From: Alkalicoccus luteus
GTDB lineage: Bacteria > Bacillota > Bacilli > Bacillales > Salisediminibacteriaceae
Direction: 5' to 3' (one strand)
Length of the DNA stretch: 64,000 bases
Assembly (NCBI GenBank): GCA_052061695.1
Contig: JBPZEY010000004.1
The translations under genes and the position numbers were made by a program. Each line of letters starts with the position of its first letter. Positions within the stretch are counted from its first letter, which is position 1. The notes under the pieces were generated by a model. It saw nothing but the letters and a program-made list of their open reading frames with translations. It did not search any database and was not told the origin of the DNA. Below, piece after piece: positions 15,678 to 23,187 of this stretch.

Positions 15678-16556
15678 TTAAACGAGCGCTTTTTCGAAAT
15701 CAACGCCCCAAAGAGACAAGCATTCTTCCGTGCTCCAAACTTTCGGCTTTTGCGGAAAATCCCGGTGCCATGGTCGAGGATCAAAAATGCCCAGCTCTTT
15801 AATGAATACATCGCCATCCGTAAACAGCTCAATCAGGTTGCCTTCCGGATCGTAATGATAGCAGGCAATGTTATGGCCCGCCCCATGTCTGGAAGGACCC
15901 CATTCCAGATGAACGCCGTTCAGACGCATAAAATCGAGCGTTTCAACGAGGTGGCTGTAGTTTCGAAGCTCAAGCGCCAAGTGATGCATGCCCTTCTTCT
16001 CCGACGTAAAGAAGTTAAGTACGTGGTGATCCCGGTTGCACGTCATAAATCCGAAAAAGTCTTCGATCCAGTCCGTGTTGTAAAACCCGAGCTTTTCGTA
16101 AAACGCTACCTGCTTTTTCGCGTCAGATACACGAATCGACAGGTGACCTACCTTATTCGGACGGATCCCCTCTTTTTGGAATCCTCGTTCTTCCGCCAGA
16201 TCCATCGTTGGATAAAGCTCTACGGTGTAGCCGTCCGGATCCTTGAACTGCAGCGCCTCTTTTACTCCAGGGGCCGGATCGTGCAACAGTTCTGCCTCAA
16301 TCTCAAGCGACTGAAGATGATTTTTTACGTCGTGAATGTCTCCCTCTGCCGTATACTGAAAGCCAAACTTGCTGATTCCGCTCTCAGCGCCTTCTTTCAG
16401 GATGATGTTATGGTGATCCGTCGAACTGCTGAAGTAAGCGCTTCCATTTCTCTCGTCCGTTAAGCGAAAGCCGACAATGGACTCATAATACGTTTTCATC
16501 GCCTGAAGATCCTGAACATTGAACTCCACATAACCGAGCTTAAATACATTCAGCAT
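15678..16556 (-). CDS. Extradiol (catechol-2,3-type) dioxygenase
   Basis: A 292-residue two-domain type I extradiol dioxygenase. The Fe/Mn ligands in the C-terminal domain are the His of KVGHLSIRVSD, the His of GMHHLALEL and the Glu of NLIELFTDG. The second-sphere catalytic His is in GPSRHGAGHN and the Tyr in CYHYDPEG. These match homoprotocatechuate- and biphenyldiol-type enzymes that cleave a catechol ring next to the diol. It is the first gene of the operon, directly behind a sigma-A promoter with an operator. The catechol is not known; aliphatic or VOC hydrolase relatives are less likely because the full ligand set is present. Confidence 0.9.
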   Translation of the reverse strand: MLNVFKLGYVEFNVQDLQAMKTYYESIVGFRLTDERNGSAYFSSSTDHHNIILKEGAESGISKFGFQYTAEGDIHDVKNHLQSLEIEAELLHDPAPGVKEALQFKDPDGYTVELYPTMDLAEERGFQKEGIRPNKVGHLSIRVSDAKKQVAFYEKLGFYNTDWIEDFFGFMTCNRDHHVLNFFTSEKKGMHHLALELRNYSHLVETLDFMRLNGVHLEWGPSRHGAGHNIACYHYDPEGNLIELFTDGDVFIKELGIFDPRPWHRDFPQKPKVWSTEECLSLWGVDFEKALV

Positions 16557-16584
16557 GGATATGTTCCTCCTCTTCTTAAGTTGT

Positions 16585-16617
16585 ATTAATAATATAATAT
16601 TATTAATTGCTCGTCAA
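16585..16617 (-). promoter_or_regulatory. Sigma-A promoter with palindromic operator for the catabolic operon
   Basis: On the minus strand TTGACG and TATTAT are spaced by 17 bp. The spacer and -10 overlap an AT-rich inverted repeat at 16585-16607, whose 11-bp arms (ATTAATAATAT) are perfect around a single central base. This is the right place for a repressor to block polymerase. The GntR protein of the operon is the likely ligand, though the sequence is not the TNGTNNNACNA type. Confidence 0.75.
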
Positions 16618-16682
16618 TGATTGTGCCCTTCGATTATTTCGTTGCACCAAGGAGGCGGCGTTACCTCCAGCCGCCAAAAAAA

Positions 16683-16710
16683 GGACGCCGGCAGCAAAGG
16701 CCGTGCGTCC
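16683..16710 (-). terminator. Terminator of luxS
   Basis: On the minus strand GGACGC and GCGTCC pair outside an inner CGGC/GCCG stem, followed by seven T. Confidence 0.9.
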
Positions 16711-16721
16711 CGTTCTTCGTT

Positions 16722-17189
16722 TTACGCATGTTTAAAAATAGTTGTCCATTCACTGCGCCGCTCAAGCATCCCGGAAGCAATTTCCTTTGCTCCTTCCAGC
16801 GAGTGAGAAGCTGCCCATCCGCACTGCACCTCGTTGCAGGCAGGAACCTCTTCAGCTTCGAGAACATCCTTCAGCGTTTTTTCTACCAGCTCCAGCACAC
16901 CTTCATAATGGTCATCGTTAATCAGGCTCAAGTAAAAGCCCGTCTGACAGCCCATCGGTGAAACATCAACGATGCGCTCGTGATGATTGCGGCTGAACTC
17001 GGCCATCATGTGCTCCAGTGAATGAAGCCCCGGCATATCCATATGCTCCTCATTCGGCTGGCAGAAGCGGATGTCGTACTTATAAATCGTATCGTTCGTT
17101 CCTTCCACCTTGCCTGCCAGGCGAATATACGGTGCGTCCACCTTCGTATGATCCAGGTTGAAGCTTTCTACGTTCATTTTTTGTGCCAT
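16722..17189 (-). CDS. luxS: S-ribosylhomocysteine lyase LuxS
   Basis: A 155-residue enzyme that cleaves S-ribosylhomocysteine to homocysteine and the AI-2 precursor in the activated methyl cycle. The zinc site is complete: HSLEH (two His) near residue 57 and the Cys of EVQCGWAASHS near residue 126; the catalytic Cys lies in VSPMGCQTGFYL. Length and order are standard. It is transcribed alone, with its own terminator; no pfs or SAM-riboswitch gene is adjacent. Confidence 0.97.
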   Translation of the reverse strand: MAQKMNVESFNLDHTKVDAPYIRLAGKVEGTNDTIYKYDIRFCQPNEEHMDMPGLHSLEHMMAEFSRNHHERIVDVSPMGCQTGFYLSLINDDHYEGVLELVEKTLKDVLEAEEVPACNEVQCGWAASHSLEGAKEIASGMLERRSEWTTIFKHA

Positions 17190-17265
17190 CGTACCGCCTC
17201 CTTCAAACAGTCATTGGTGACAGTGTATCATGTTTTGCAGTTTGTCTCGACTTCCCCGTCCCAGC

Positions 17266-17430
17266 TCAGCCGGCGAGGATCAGCCACAGCACTGTCAGCA
17301 GGATCGCCTGGAAAAATGTCAGTTGTAAATCTTTTTTCCAGGGCCGTTTCGTCACAAATACCATTGCCCGGAGCAGTGCAAACAAAATCAGCCAGAAAAT
17401 CAAAACAAGCAGGATATAATTCAGGATCAT
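17266..17430 (-). CDS. Small membrane protein, 54 residues
   Basis: A short frame with a strong ribosome site (GGGGGGAG, 4 bp before the ATG). It encodes two hydrophobic helices (ILNYILLVLIFWLILFALL and FFQAILLTVLWLILAG) joined by a basic loop (VTKRPWKKDLQL). It lies between luxS and the cobalamin operon on the same strand. No family is recognised; related short two-helix proteins are common in Bacillaceae. The ribosome site and topology support it as real. Confidence 0.65.
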   Translation of the reverse strand: MILNYILLVLIFWLILFALLRAMVFVTKRPWKKDLQLTFFQAILLTVLWLILAG

Positions 17431-17552
17431 TTGTCTCCCCCCTGTTCTTTATTTTACACAGGAAGCCGTCCCTCTGCGAGGAGAACGTGATATGCCGCCA
17501 GGCAGACTGCTGCTGTACATCCCGAGGAAGACTGTTACCACTCCATTTGTTT

Positions 17553-17921
17553 TTAAGGCTTTTTTCGCTTCACGAGCCCGTGCCAGACGTAATCTACCGT
17601 TTCGGCTGCCTTTACAAGCTTTTGAGCAAGTCTGCCGTTTTCATCACGCAGCCGGCGGTCGCCGGCGTCAGCCGGTACGATGCCGTTTCCCATTTCTTCG
17701 ATAATGACAACGACGCAGGTTTGATCGGAAAGCGTCTCAAGCCAGTCGATTACGTCTGCTGATGTATGTCCGCTCCGCAGCCATGCTGAGCAGCCGGTTA
17801 CGATCGTGACATCTGCTTTCGGCGGACGTTTCCCGCCTGCATTTATCCATTCTGCTTCGGGGTAGCTTCGATCGGCATGCTCCCTTTTTCCAGCGTAGGC
17901 ACCGCCGATAATGATGTGCAT
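17553..17921 (-). CDS. CobU-like P-loop protein, short and lacking the guanylyl-accepting His
   Basis: About 122 residues. The N terminus has a nucleotide loop (GGAYAGKREHAD) and the C terminus the CobU-type phrase NGIVPADAGDRRLRDENGRL followed by a helix, as in the adenosylcobinamide kinase family. The segment with RIxxHR that carries the GMP-accepting histidine in full CobU is missing; a full CobU sits three genes upstream at 19188. It may be a kinase-only or regulatory paralogue. The start (ATG 17921, in-frame GTG 17927) lies about 79 bp inside the 3' end of cobC in another frame. Last gene of the btuF operon. Confidence 0.75.
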   Translation of the reverse strand: MHIIIGGAYAGKREHADRSYPEAEWINAGGKRPPKADVTIVTGCSAWLRSGHTSADVIDWLETLSDQTCVVVIIEEMGNGIVPADAGDRRLRDENGRLAQKLVKAAETVDYVWHGLVKRKKP

Positions 17922-18484
17922 ATCCACCCTTCTTTCTGCCGGCTTATCGTTAGACGGAAGGCGCCTCCGTGCCGGACTTTATACTGCCAGAGATGATTAG
18001 CGGCCCCTGTCAGCATGAGCAGCGTTCGTATAACGCCTCCATGGGTTACAACGACTACCCGCTCCGGCGCTCGTTCAAGCATGTCTGCGTACCAGTCTCC
18101 AACTCGCTCATTCAAATCATTCCATGATTCGCCTCCCGGGGGCCTTCTTGTGACGGGATCGTCCACCCACCTCCGGTAAGCCTCCTCATGCTTCAGCTCC
18201 TCATACGTGCGCATTTCCCATTTTCCAAAATGCATTTCGCGGAGCCGCTCATCAAACTGAGGCGTCAGGTCTAGTGCTGCAGCGGTCTGCCGGCAGCGCA
18301 GCAGGTCGCTTGCGTGCACCTCCTGCCACTCTGCCGGAACGAGCAGCCGCTTCAATTCCTTTAATGCCGGTGCGGACTGTGGCGATATCGGCTCATCCGT
18401 CCACCCCAAATACTGCTTGGCCAAGTTCGCTTCCGTTACGCCATGACGAACAATGTCCAGATAAATAGTGTCGTTAGAATCCAT
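17843..18484 (-). CDS. cobC: Alpha-ribazole phosphatase (histidine phosphatase family)
   Basis: A 213-residue histidine phosphatase. The phospho-accepting RHG lies in LDIVRHGVTEANLAK at the N terminus and the second histidine in VVVTHGGVIRTLL. Its place among cobS, cobU and cobD makes removal of the 5' phosphate from alpha-ribazole phosphate or adenosylcobalamin phosphate the likely job. The last 26 codons overlap the following CobU-like gene; these residues lie beyond the conserved fold. Confidence 0.87.
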   Translation of the reverse strand: MDSNDTIYLDIVRHGVTEANLAKQYLGWTDEPISPQSAPALKELKRLLVPAEWQEVHASDLLRCRQTAAALDLTPQFDERLREMHFGKWEMRTYEELKHEEAYRRWVDDPVTRRPPGGESWNDLNERVGDWYADMLERAPERVVVVTHGGVIRTLLMLTGAANHLWQYKVRHGGAFRLTISRQKEGWICTSLSAVPTLEKGSMPIEATPKQNG

Positions 18485-19191
18485 AGCTCTCCTCCTTCTA
18501 TTGAAGCTCCTGCCAAATCCCCGTTTATGCCCCTAAACTGCTTAAGATACCAGCTGCGAATGCCCGCACAGAACAAAACCAACGCCAGTCCGGCCAGCAC
18601 TCCCGGTGTTCCTGCTGCGATGCAGACAGCCGCCAAAGGCAAAGCAGCGATCCAGGCGTCTGCAGGCTTGGTGTACTGTTTCCACACTGCTGCCAAACCG
18701 TCCGAATGCGCTGTTTTCGTAAACACGAGTAAATAAACAGCCGTCATTCGTCCTGCTGCAGGAACTAGTAAAAAGAGCCACGGGCTGATGTCTGCGGAAA
18801 GCAGTTCATGGATTAGAATCAGCTTCCAGAGCAAAAGCACGATAACGCTTACCATGCCGAAGCTTCCAACCCGAGGATCCTGCATGATCTCCCACTTGCG
18901 CTCCAAGGGGGCATTGGATCCTATCGCATCAAAAGTATCCATCCAGCCATCCAGATGCAGCGCTCCGCTGATCCAGATGAAATAGGTGAGAATAAGCGCA
19001 GCTGTGACCGCTGATGAGGTGATAGTCTGCGCAGCAAGCGCGGCTGCCGGCAGACCGATCAGCAACCCGATTAATGGATAAAAGCGGAGGGCCCACCTGG
19101 CTGACGTCTTATTCCAGTCAGCCTGAATCGGCATCGGTACTCTTGTTAAAAACTGCATCGTTAAGATAAATCCGTAGCCGGCCTGCTTCAC
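18436..19191 (-). CDS. cobS: Adenosylcobinamide-GDP ribazoletransferase (cobalamin synthase)
   Basis: A 251-residue membrane protein with about six hydrophobic helices that joins adenosylcobinamide-GDP to alpha-ribazole. Family marks are FLTRVPMPIQ at the N terminus and HLDGWMDTFDAIGSN near residue 80, the acidic metal-binding motif of CobS. It overlaps cobU by 4 bp and cobC by 49 bp, so translation is coupled within the cobalamin operon. Confidence 0.95.
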   Translation of the reverse strand: MKQAGYGFILTMQFLTRVPMPIQADWNKTSARWALRFYPLIGLLIGLPAAALAAQTITSSAVTAALILTYFIWISGALHLDGWMDTFDAIGSNAPLERKWEIMQDPRVGSFGMVSVIVLLLWKLILIHELLSADISPWLFLLVPAAGRMTAVYLLVFTKTAHSDGLAAVWKQYTKPADAWIAALPLAAVCIAAGTPGVLAGLALVLFCAGIRSWYLKQFRGINGDLAGASIEGGELWILTTLFIWTLFVMA

Positions 19192-19715
19192 AATGGGCTC
19201 CCCTTCCAGCAGACGGGCATGCCCGCCTGCACCTGATAAACATGATCGGCGCGCTTTACAAGCTGCCAGTGGGCAGCTTCCAGCACCCGCACATAGCGGT
19301 GTACCTCCTCTGCACGTGGCAGCACCGATTCATTTACGTCATTAGACACGATCGTAAGCATCAGCTCCCTCCGCCGGGCTTCATCCAGAAGAGCCTTGAC
19401 CGCATCTATGACATCATGCTCTGAATTATGCTGCTGATACAATAAATTTGCCGTCCAGATTGTCAAACAATCCAGCAGGACAGCTCCTTGTTTCGGAAGC
19501 GCCTTGATCAGATCTGTCTGTTCCTCAATCAGACGAAACCGGCTGTTCCGATCCTCACGGTGCTTGCTTATGCGTGCTTCCATTTCCGCGTCTGTCACGC
19601 TGGCCGTCGCCAAATATACGGGATGCTCTGCCTGGGTAAGAACGAGATGTTCTGCCCAGGCACTTTTGCCGGATCGCGCGCCTCCGCTGATAAACGTCAA
19701 CTCGGATCTGCCCAT
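19188..19715 (-). CDS. cobU: Adenosylcobinamide kinase / guanylyltransferase
   Basis: A 175-residue bifunctional enzyme that phosphorylates adenosylcobinamide and transfers GMP to it. The P-loop is FISGGARSGKSAWAE at residues 8-22, and the guanylylated histidine lies in EARISKHREDR near residue 52. DCLTIWTANLL gives the second nucleotide strand. The C terminus is shorter than usual and lacks the GIVP phrase found instead in the small paralogue at 17553, an odd division of motifs between the two. Confidence 0.9.
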   Translation of the reverse strand: MGRSELTFISGGARSGKSAWAEHLVLTQAEHPVYLATASVTDAEMEARISKHREDRNSRFRLIEEQTDLIKALPKQGAVLLDCLTIWTANLLYQQHNSEHDVIDAVKALLDEARRRELMLTIVSNDVNESVLPRAEEVHRYVRVLEAAHWQLVKRADHVYQVQAGMPVCWKGSPL

Positions 19716-20761
19716 TGCTGGAGCACCTCCATCAGTCGCTTGTTTTCTTTCCTCTGACGCACAGCCAGCCGAAGCGCACGTCCCTCAATTCCTCGAAAGC
19801 CGTATGTATGCCGGGCAGCGATTCCGCTTTCGGCCAAATGTGCCAGCAATGGTTCATGATCAGAAAGCGATGCCTCCTGAAGCAGATAATAGTTCACGCT
19901 CGTATCCGACATCGTCATACTCGTTGGAAGCTGTGTTTGAATCCATTCCAGTTCCTCCTGCAGCCACAGCCTTGTTTGACGAATAAATGCATGTTCCTGC
20001 ATCATGCTGCCGAGCAGGATTTCACTGATCGTATTAACGCTCCACGGAATTTGATTGTTTCTCATCCGGCCGGCCAGTTCTTCCCCTGCAAGAGCAAACC
20101 CGCAGCGAAGTCCCGGAACGGCAAACATTTTTGTCATCGAACGCAGTAAAATCAGGTGATCATGCTGAACCAGCAGATCATTCAGCTTTTCATATTCGGG
20201 CAGAAAATCAACGAATGCTTCGTCCACCACTATGGTAGTAGTTGGAAGCTGCTCCAATAGCTGGCGAACGTCCCGTTTAGGCAGTACAACTCCGCTCGGA
20301 TTGTGCGGGCGGTTTAAAAACAGCAAGTCTGCTCCGGTTCTTTCCACTTCCTGCACCAGTTTTTCGCAGATTCCGTGGTCAACCGCCCCGTCAACTGCAT
20401 AGACGTTAATACCGTAGTGACGACAAGCCCGCCGGTATTCACTAAATGACGGCTCTGCCATCACCGCTGTTTTACCGGCAGAAAGCGAGGCTGCGAGAAA
20501 TATGGCCTCCGCTCCACCGTTAGTGACACAGACCTGCTCCCGGTCTACCTGCTCTGCCGCTGCGATTTGGCCGCGGCAGCTTGTATAGGCCGGATCCGGA
20601 TAACGGTCCGTTTCGTATAACGCATTGGCAGCGAGCTCCAGCATCCCTTTCGGAGGACCGAGCGGATTAATATTTGCACTGAAATCAAGCCACTGCGTCT
20701 TGCCGGATGTGTACGCTTTTAGATAATCCGGCTGGCCGCCGTGATCAGGCCATTGCACCAT
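19697..20761 (-). CDS. cobD: L-threonine-O-3-phosphate decarboxylase (PLP enzyme)
   Basis: A 354-residue fold-type I aminotransferase-like protein that makes (R)-1-aminopropan-2-ol phosphate for cobalamin. N-terminal DFSANINPLGPP is typical of CobD, NRPHNPSG binds the cofactor region, VVDEAFVDF supplies the PLP aspartate, and the PLP lysine is in RSMTKMFAVPGLRCG. It overlaps cobU by 19 bp and abuts cbiB. Histidinol-phosphate aminotransferase is the alternative by sequence, but the context settles it. Confidence 0.92.
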   Translation of the reverse strand: MVQWPDHGGQPDYLKAYTSGKTQWLDFSANINPLGPPKGMLELAANALYETDRYPDPAYTSCRGQIAAAEQVDREQVCVTNGGAEAIFLAASLSAGKTAVMAEPSFSEYRRACRHYGINVYAVDGAVDHGICEKLVQEVERTGADLLFLNRPHNPSGVVLPKRDVRQLLEQLPTTTIVVDEAFVDFLPEYEKLNDLLVQHDHLILLRSMTKMFAVPGLRCGFALAGEELAGRMRNNQIPWSVNTISEILLGSMMQEHAFIRQTRLWLQEELEWIQTQLPTSMTMSDTSVNYYLLQEASLSDHEPLLAHLAESGIAARHTYGFRGIEGRALRLAVRQRKENKRLMEVLQQWADPS

Positions 20762-21721
20762 TTACATTCCTCCTATCAAAACAAACAGAGTGACGCCAGC
20801 CGCTGCACCGAGCAGCGAAGCGCCATACAGCATCCGGACAGCAGAGATAATGTGGGTTCGTTCAAGCACCTTCGCCCCCGGTCCCATTTCCGCACGACGG
20901 GAAACTACCCCGTGATAATAGTTGGTTCCGCCGAGCTTGACCCCTAAAAATCCAGCAATAAATGCCTCGGACCAGCCACTGTTCGGGCTGGGATGTTTTC
21001 CTGCATCCTGCCAGGCCCAGCGAAACCCTTGACCTGCCTGCTTTGGATTCATTATCAGTGCTGCTCCTGTCATGAGCAGCAGCGTCAGCCTCGCCGGGAG
21101 CCAGTTTACAACATCATCGAGCCTTGCAGAAGCCCAGCCAAAGGCAGCGTATGGTTCACTGCGGTACCCGACCATGGAATCGAGCGTATTGACAGCGCGG
21201 TAGGCCATCGCAAGCGGCGGTCCGCCGATAAACGCATAAAACAGTGGAGCGGTCACGCCGTCCACTGTGTTCTCTGCAACTGTTTCCACCGTACCCCGTA
21301 CAATCTCCGACTCGCTCAGCTGGGCCGTATCCCGACCGACGATCATCGAAAGCGCACCTCTGGCTGCTGGTAAATCTCCTTTTGCGAGCGGCGTCATGAC
21401 CGCATAGGCCGCTTCCTTTAAACCGCGGCAGGCAATCGTTGACGCGGTCATGAGAACCCCTGCTGCCATGGAGGCAGCCGGATGAAGCACCCATGCTGCA
21501 TAAAGCAGCAAAGCGGAGACACACCAGACGAAGCCTGGTACGAAAGCAGCGAGCAAAACACCTTTCCATCTTCTGGCTCGGTTCGACCCATGATTCAGAT
21601 GCCGGGTGCCGAATGCGATCAAACGTCCCATCCCAGAAACCGGGTGCGGGAGACGTTTCGGATCCCCAATTACCCAGTCAACGATGAGAGCCGCCGCAGC
21701 TGTCCATCCCGGAATGATCAT
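20762..21721 (-). CDS. cbiB: Adenosylcobinamide-phosphate synthase CbiB/CobD-type
   Basis: A 319-residue membrane protein that links adenosylcobyric acid to the aminopropanol arm. The N-terminal DWVIGDPKRLPHPVSGMG is the family signature; ENTVDGVTAPLFYAF and NTLDSMVGYRSEPYAAFG follow in the expected places. Several hydrophobic helices are present. It shares a 4-bp overlap with the btuD-cbiZ fusion. Confidence 0.95.
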   Translation of the reverse strand: MIIPGWTAAAALIVDWVIGDPKRLPHPVSGMGRLIAFGTRHLNHGSNRARRWKGVLLAAFVPGFVWCVSALLLYAAWVLHPAASMAAGVLMTASTIACRGLKEAAYAVMTPLAKGDLPAARGALSMIVGRDTAQLSESEIVRGTVETVAENTVDGVTAPLFYAFIGGPPLAMAYRAVNTLDSMVGYRSEPYAAFGWASARLDDVVNWLPARLTLLLMTGAALIMNPKQAGQGFRWAWQDAGKHPSPNSGWSEAFIAGFLGVKLGGTNYYHGVVSRRAEMGPGAKVLERTHIISAVRMLYGASLLGAAAGVTLFVLIGGM

Positions 21722-23187
21722 GTGTGCGTCTCCTTCCAGCGCCTGTCTGCCCGCACCGCTTCTCTCGTCGCTTCATAGACGATACGGCCTATCCCCCGCC
21801 CGACCGGGGTTCCAGACCCTGCGTAAGGCGTCCGTTTTCCCTGCTGGGTCGCGGCAATAACGAGCGCATCCGTAGAAGTGCTTGTGGCGGGAGTTCCAGT
21901 TTGAGGATCACGAACATCTTCATCCCGCAGTGCCTGCACCTTCGCTTCTACTGCAGACATACACGCGTTCACGAGCGCCCCGTCCGTCAGGTTCGCATCC
22001 ACCGCCAGGAACGTATTAATCGTACCGATTTTTTCCCGCTCCAATTCAGGACCGTCATAAGTGATATCAACCGCGTTTCCGGTGCCTGCAGTCACGACAG
22101 CGGTAAACGCGATGCCATTGATGGTTTCTTTTCGGACAACGGCCATTTCTGTTTTCACAGCGGTCATCAAGCCGATCGACTGTTCAACCGGCAGACTGCG
22201 TTTTTCCAGCCACGCTTTCATATCAGCTTCCGGAGTACGGCTGCTGTATTGTTTGTCGACGTGAAAATTGGCAATGTGGCGAATCCACTGAATTCCCTCA
22301 CCGGCCACCCCGTTGGAAATTGTCCGGAGCGGCTTTGGACTCGAAATTTGGACCAGATTTCGATCAGCTTCTACGGTGACACTGTCGTGAAGAGACATGG
22401 CAGATTCATCCTGCTTTTTCGGGTTCATGAGCAGCTGCGGCCGCGGCAATGTCGGATGCGACTGCGTCCACGTTTCTACTCCGTAAATACTGGACAGCCG
22501 CTCTGAACGGCGCATAATATCGACCGGACCCGTTTCCTGAAGCTTTCCTTCATGAAGAAGTCCGACGCGGTCACAGTAAAGGGCCGCAATATTTAAATCA
22601 TGCAAAATGGCAAAGACGGTTAGTCCCTGCGTTTCCTGCCGCTCTTTCAATACGTTCAGCATGTCAAACGTATGACGAATATCAAGATGATTCGTCGGTT
22701 CATCCAGCAGAAGCACCTCCGGCTCCTGCACAAGTGCCTTTGCGAGCAGTACCCGCTGCTTTTCACCTCCGCTTAACCGGAAGAACGACGTATCGCGAAA
22801 TTTTTCTGTGTCGGTCAGCGCCATAATTTCATCGATGAGCGCCCTGTCTTCCCGGCTCAGCATTTTAAACAGGCCTTTTTGAAAAGCATAGCGGCCGAGC
22901 CGGATCACTTCCTCGACAGTAAAATCGAAGGAGACATTTGTTTCTTGTGTGAGAACGGCTATTTTTCTGGCACGCTGCACTGGAGACATCGTTAACAGCG
23001 AAGCACCCTGAAGCGATACGTCTCCATGGTCCGGCTTAAGGGAACCGCTGACAAGCTTAAACAGCGTCGTTTTTCCGCTGCCATTCGGACCGAGCAGGCC
23101 GAAAAATTCTCCCTGTTTTATATGAAGGTCCATCGATTCAATGATTGGAGGGCCGCCGTAGCCGCCGCTCAGTCCGGTGATGTTCAT
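21718..23187 (-). CDS. Fusion of B12 ABC-transporter ATPase (BtuD) and adenosylcobinamide amidohydrolase (CbiZ)
   Basis: 489 residues in two parts. Residues 1-260 are an ABC ATPase: Walker A GPNGSGKTTLF, signature LSGGEKQRVLLAKAL, Walker B VLLLDEPTNHLD, and ILHDLN. Residues 280-489 match CbiZ: TISNGVAGEGIQW, GLMTAVKTEMA, FTAVVTAGTGNAVD, TINTFLAVDANLTDGAL and the C-terminal TSTDALVIAATQQG. CbiZ removes the aminopropanol arm and loop so that incoming corrinoids can be rebuilt. Joining import to remodelling fits the operon. Similar fusions are known in Bacillus (YvrA type), recalled from memory. Confidence 0.9.
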   Translation of the reverse strand: MNITGLSGGYGGPPIIESMDLHIKQGEFFGLLGPNGSGKTTLFKLVSGSLKPDHGDVSLQGASLLTMSPVQRARKIAVLTQETNVSFDFTVEEVIRLGRYAFQKGLFKMLSREDRALIDEIMALTDTEKFRDTSFFRLSGGEKQRVLLAKALVQEPEVLLLDEPTNHLDIRHTFDMLNVLKERQETQGLTVFAILHDLNIAALYCDRVGLLHEGKLQETGPVDIMRRSERLSSIYGVETWTQSHPTLPRPQLLMNPKKQDESAMSLHDSVTVEADRNLVQISSPKPLRTISNGVAGEGIQWIRHIANFHVDKQYSSRTPEADMKAWLEKRSLPVEQSIGLMTAVKTEMAVVRKETINGIAFTAVVTAGTGNAVDITYDGPELEREKIGTINTFLAVDANLTDGALVNACMSAVEAKVQALRDEDVRDPQTGTPATSTSTDALVIAATQQGKRTPYAGSGTPVGRGIGRIVYEATREAVRADRRWKETHT

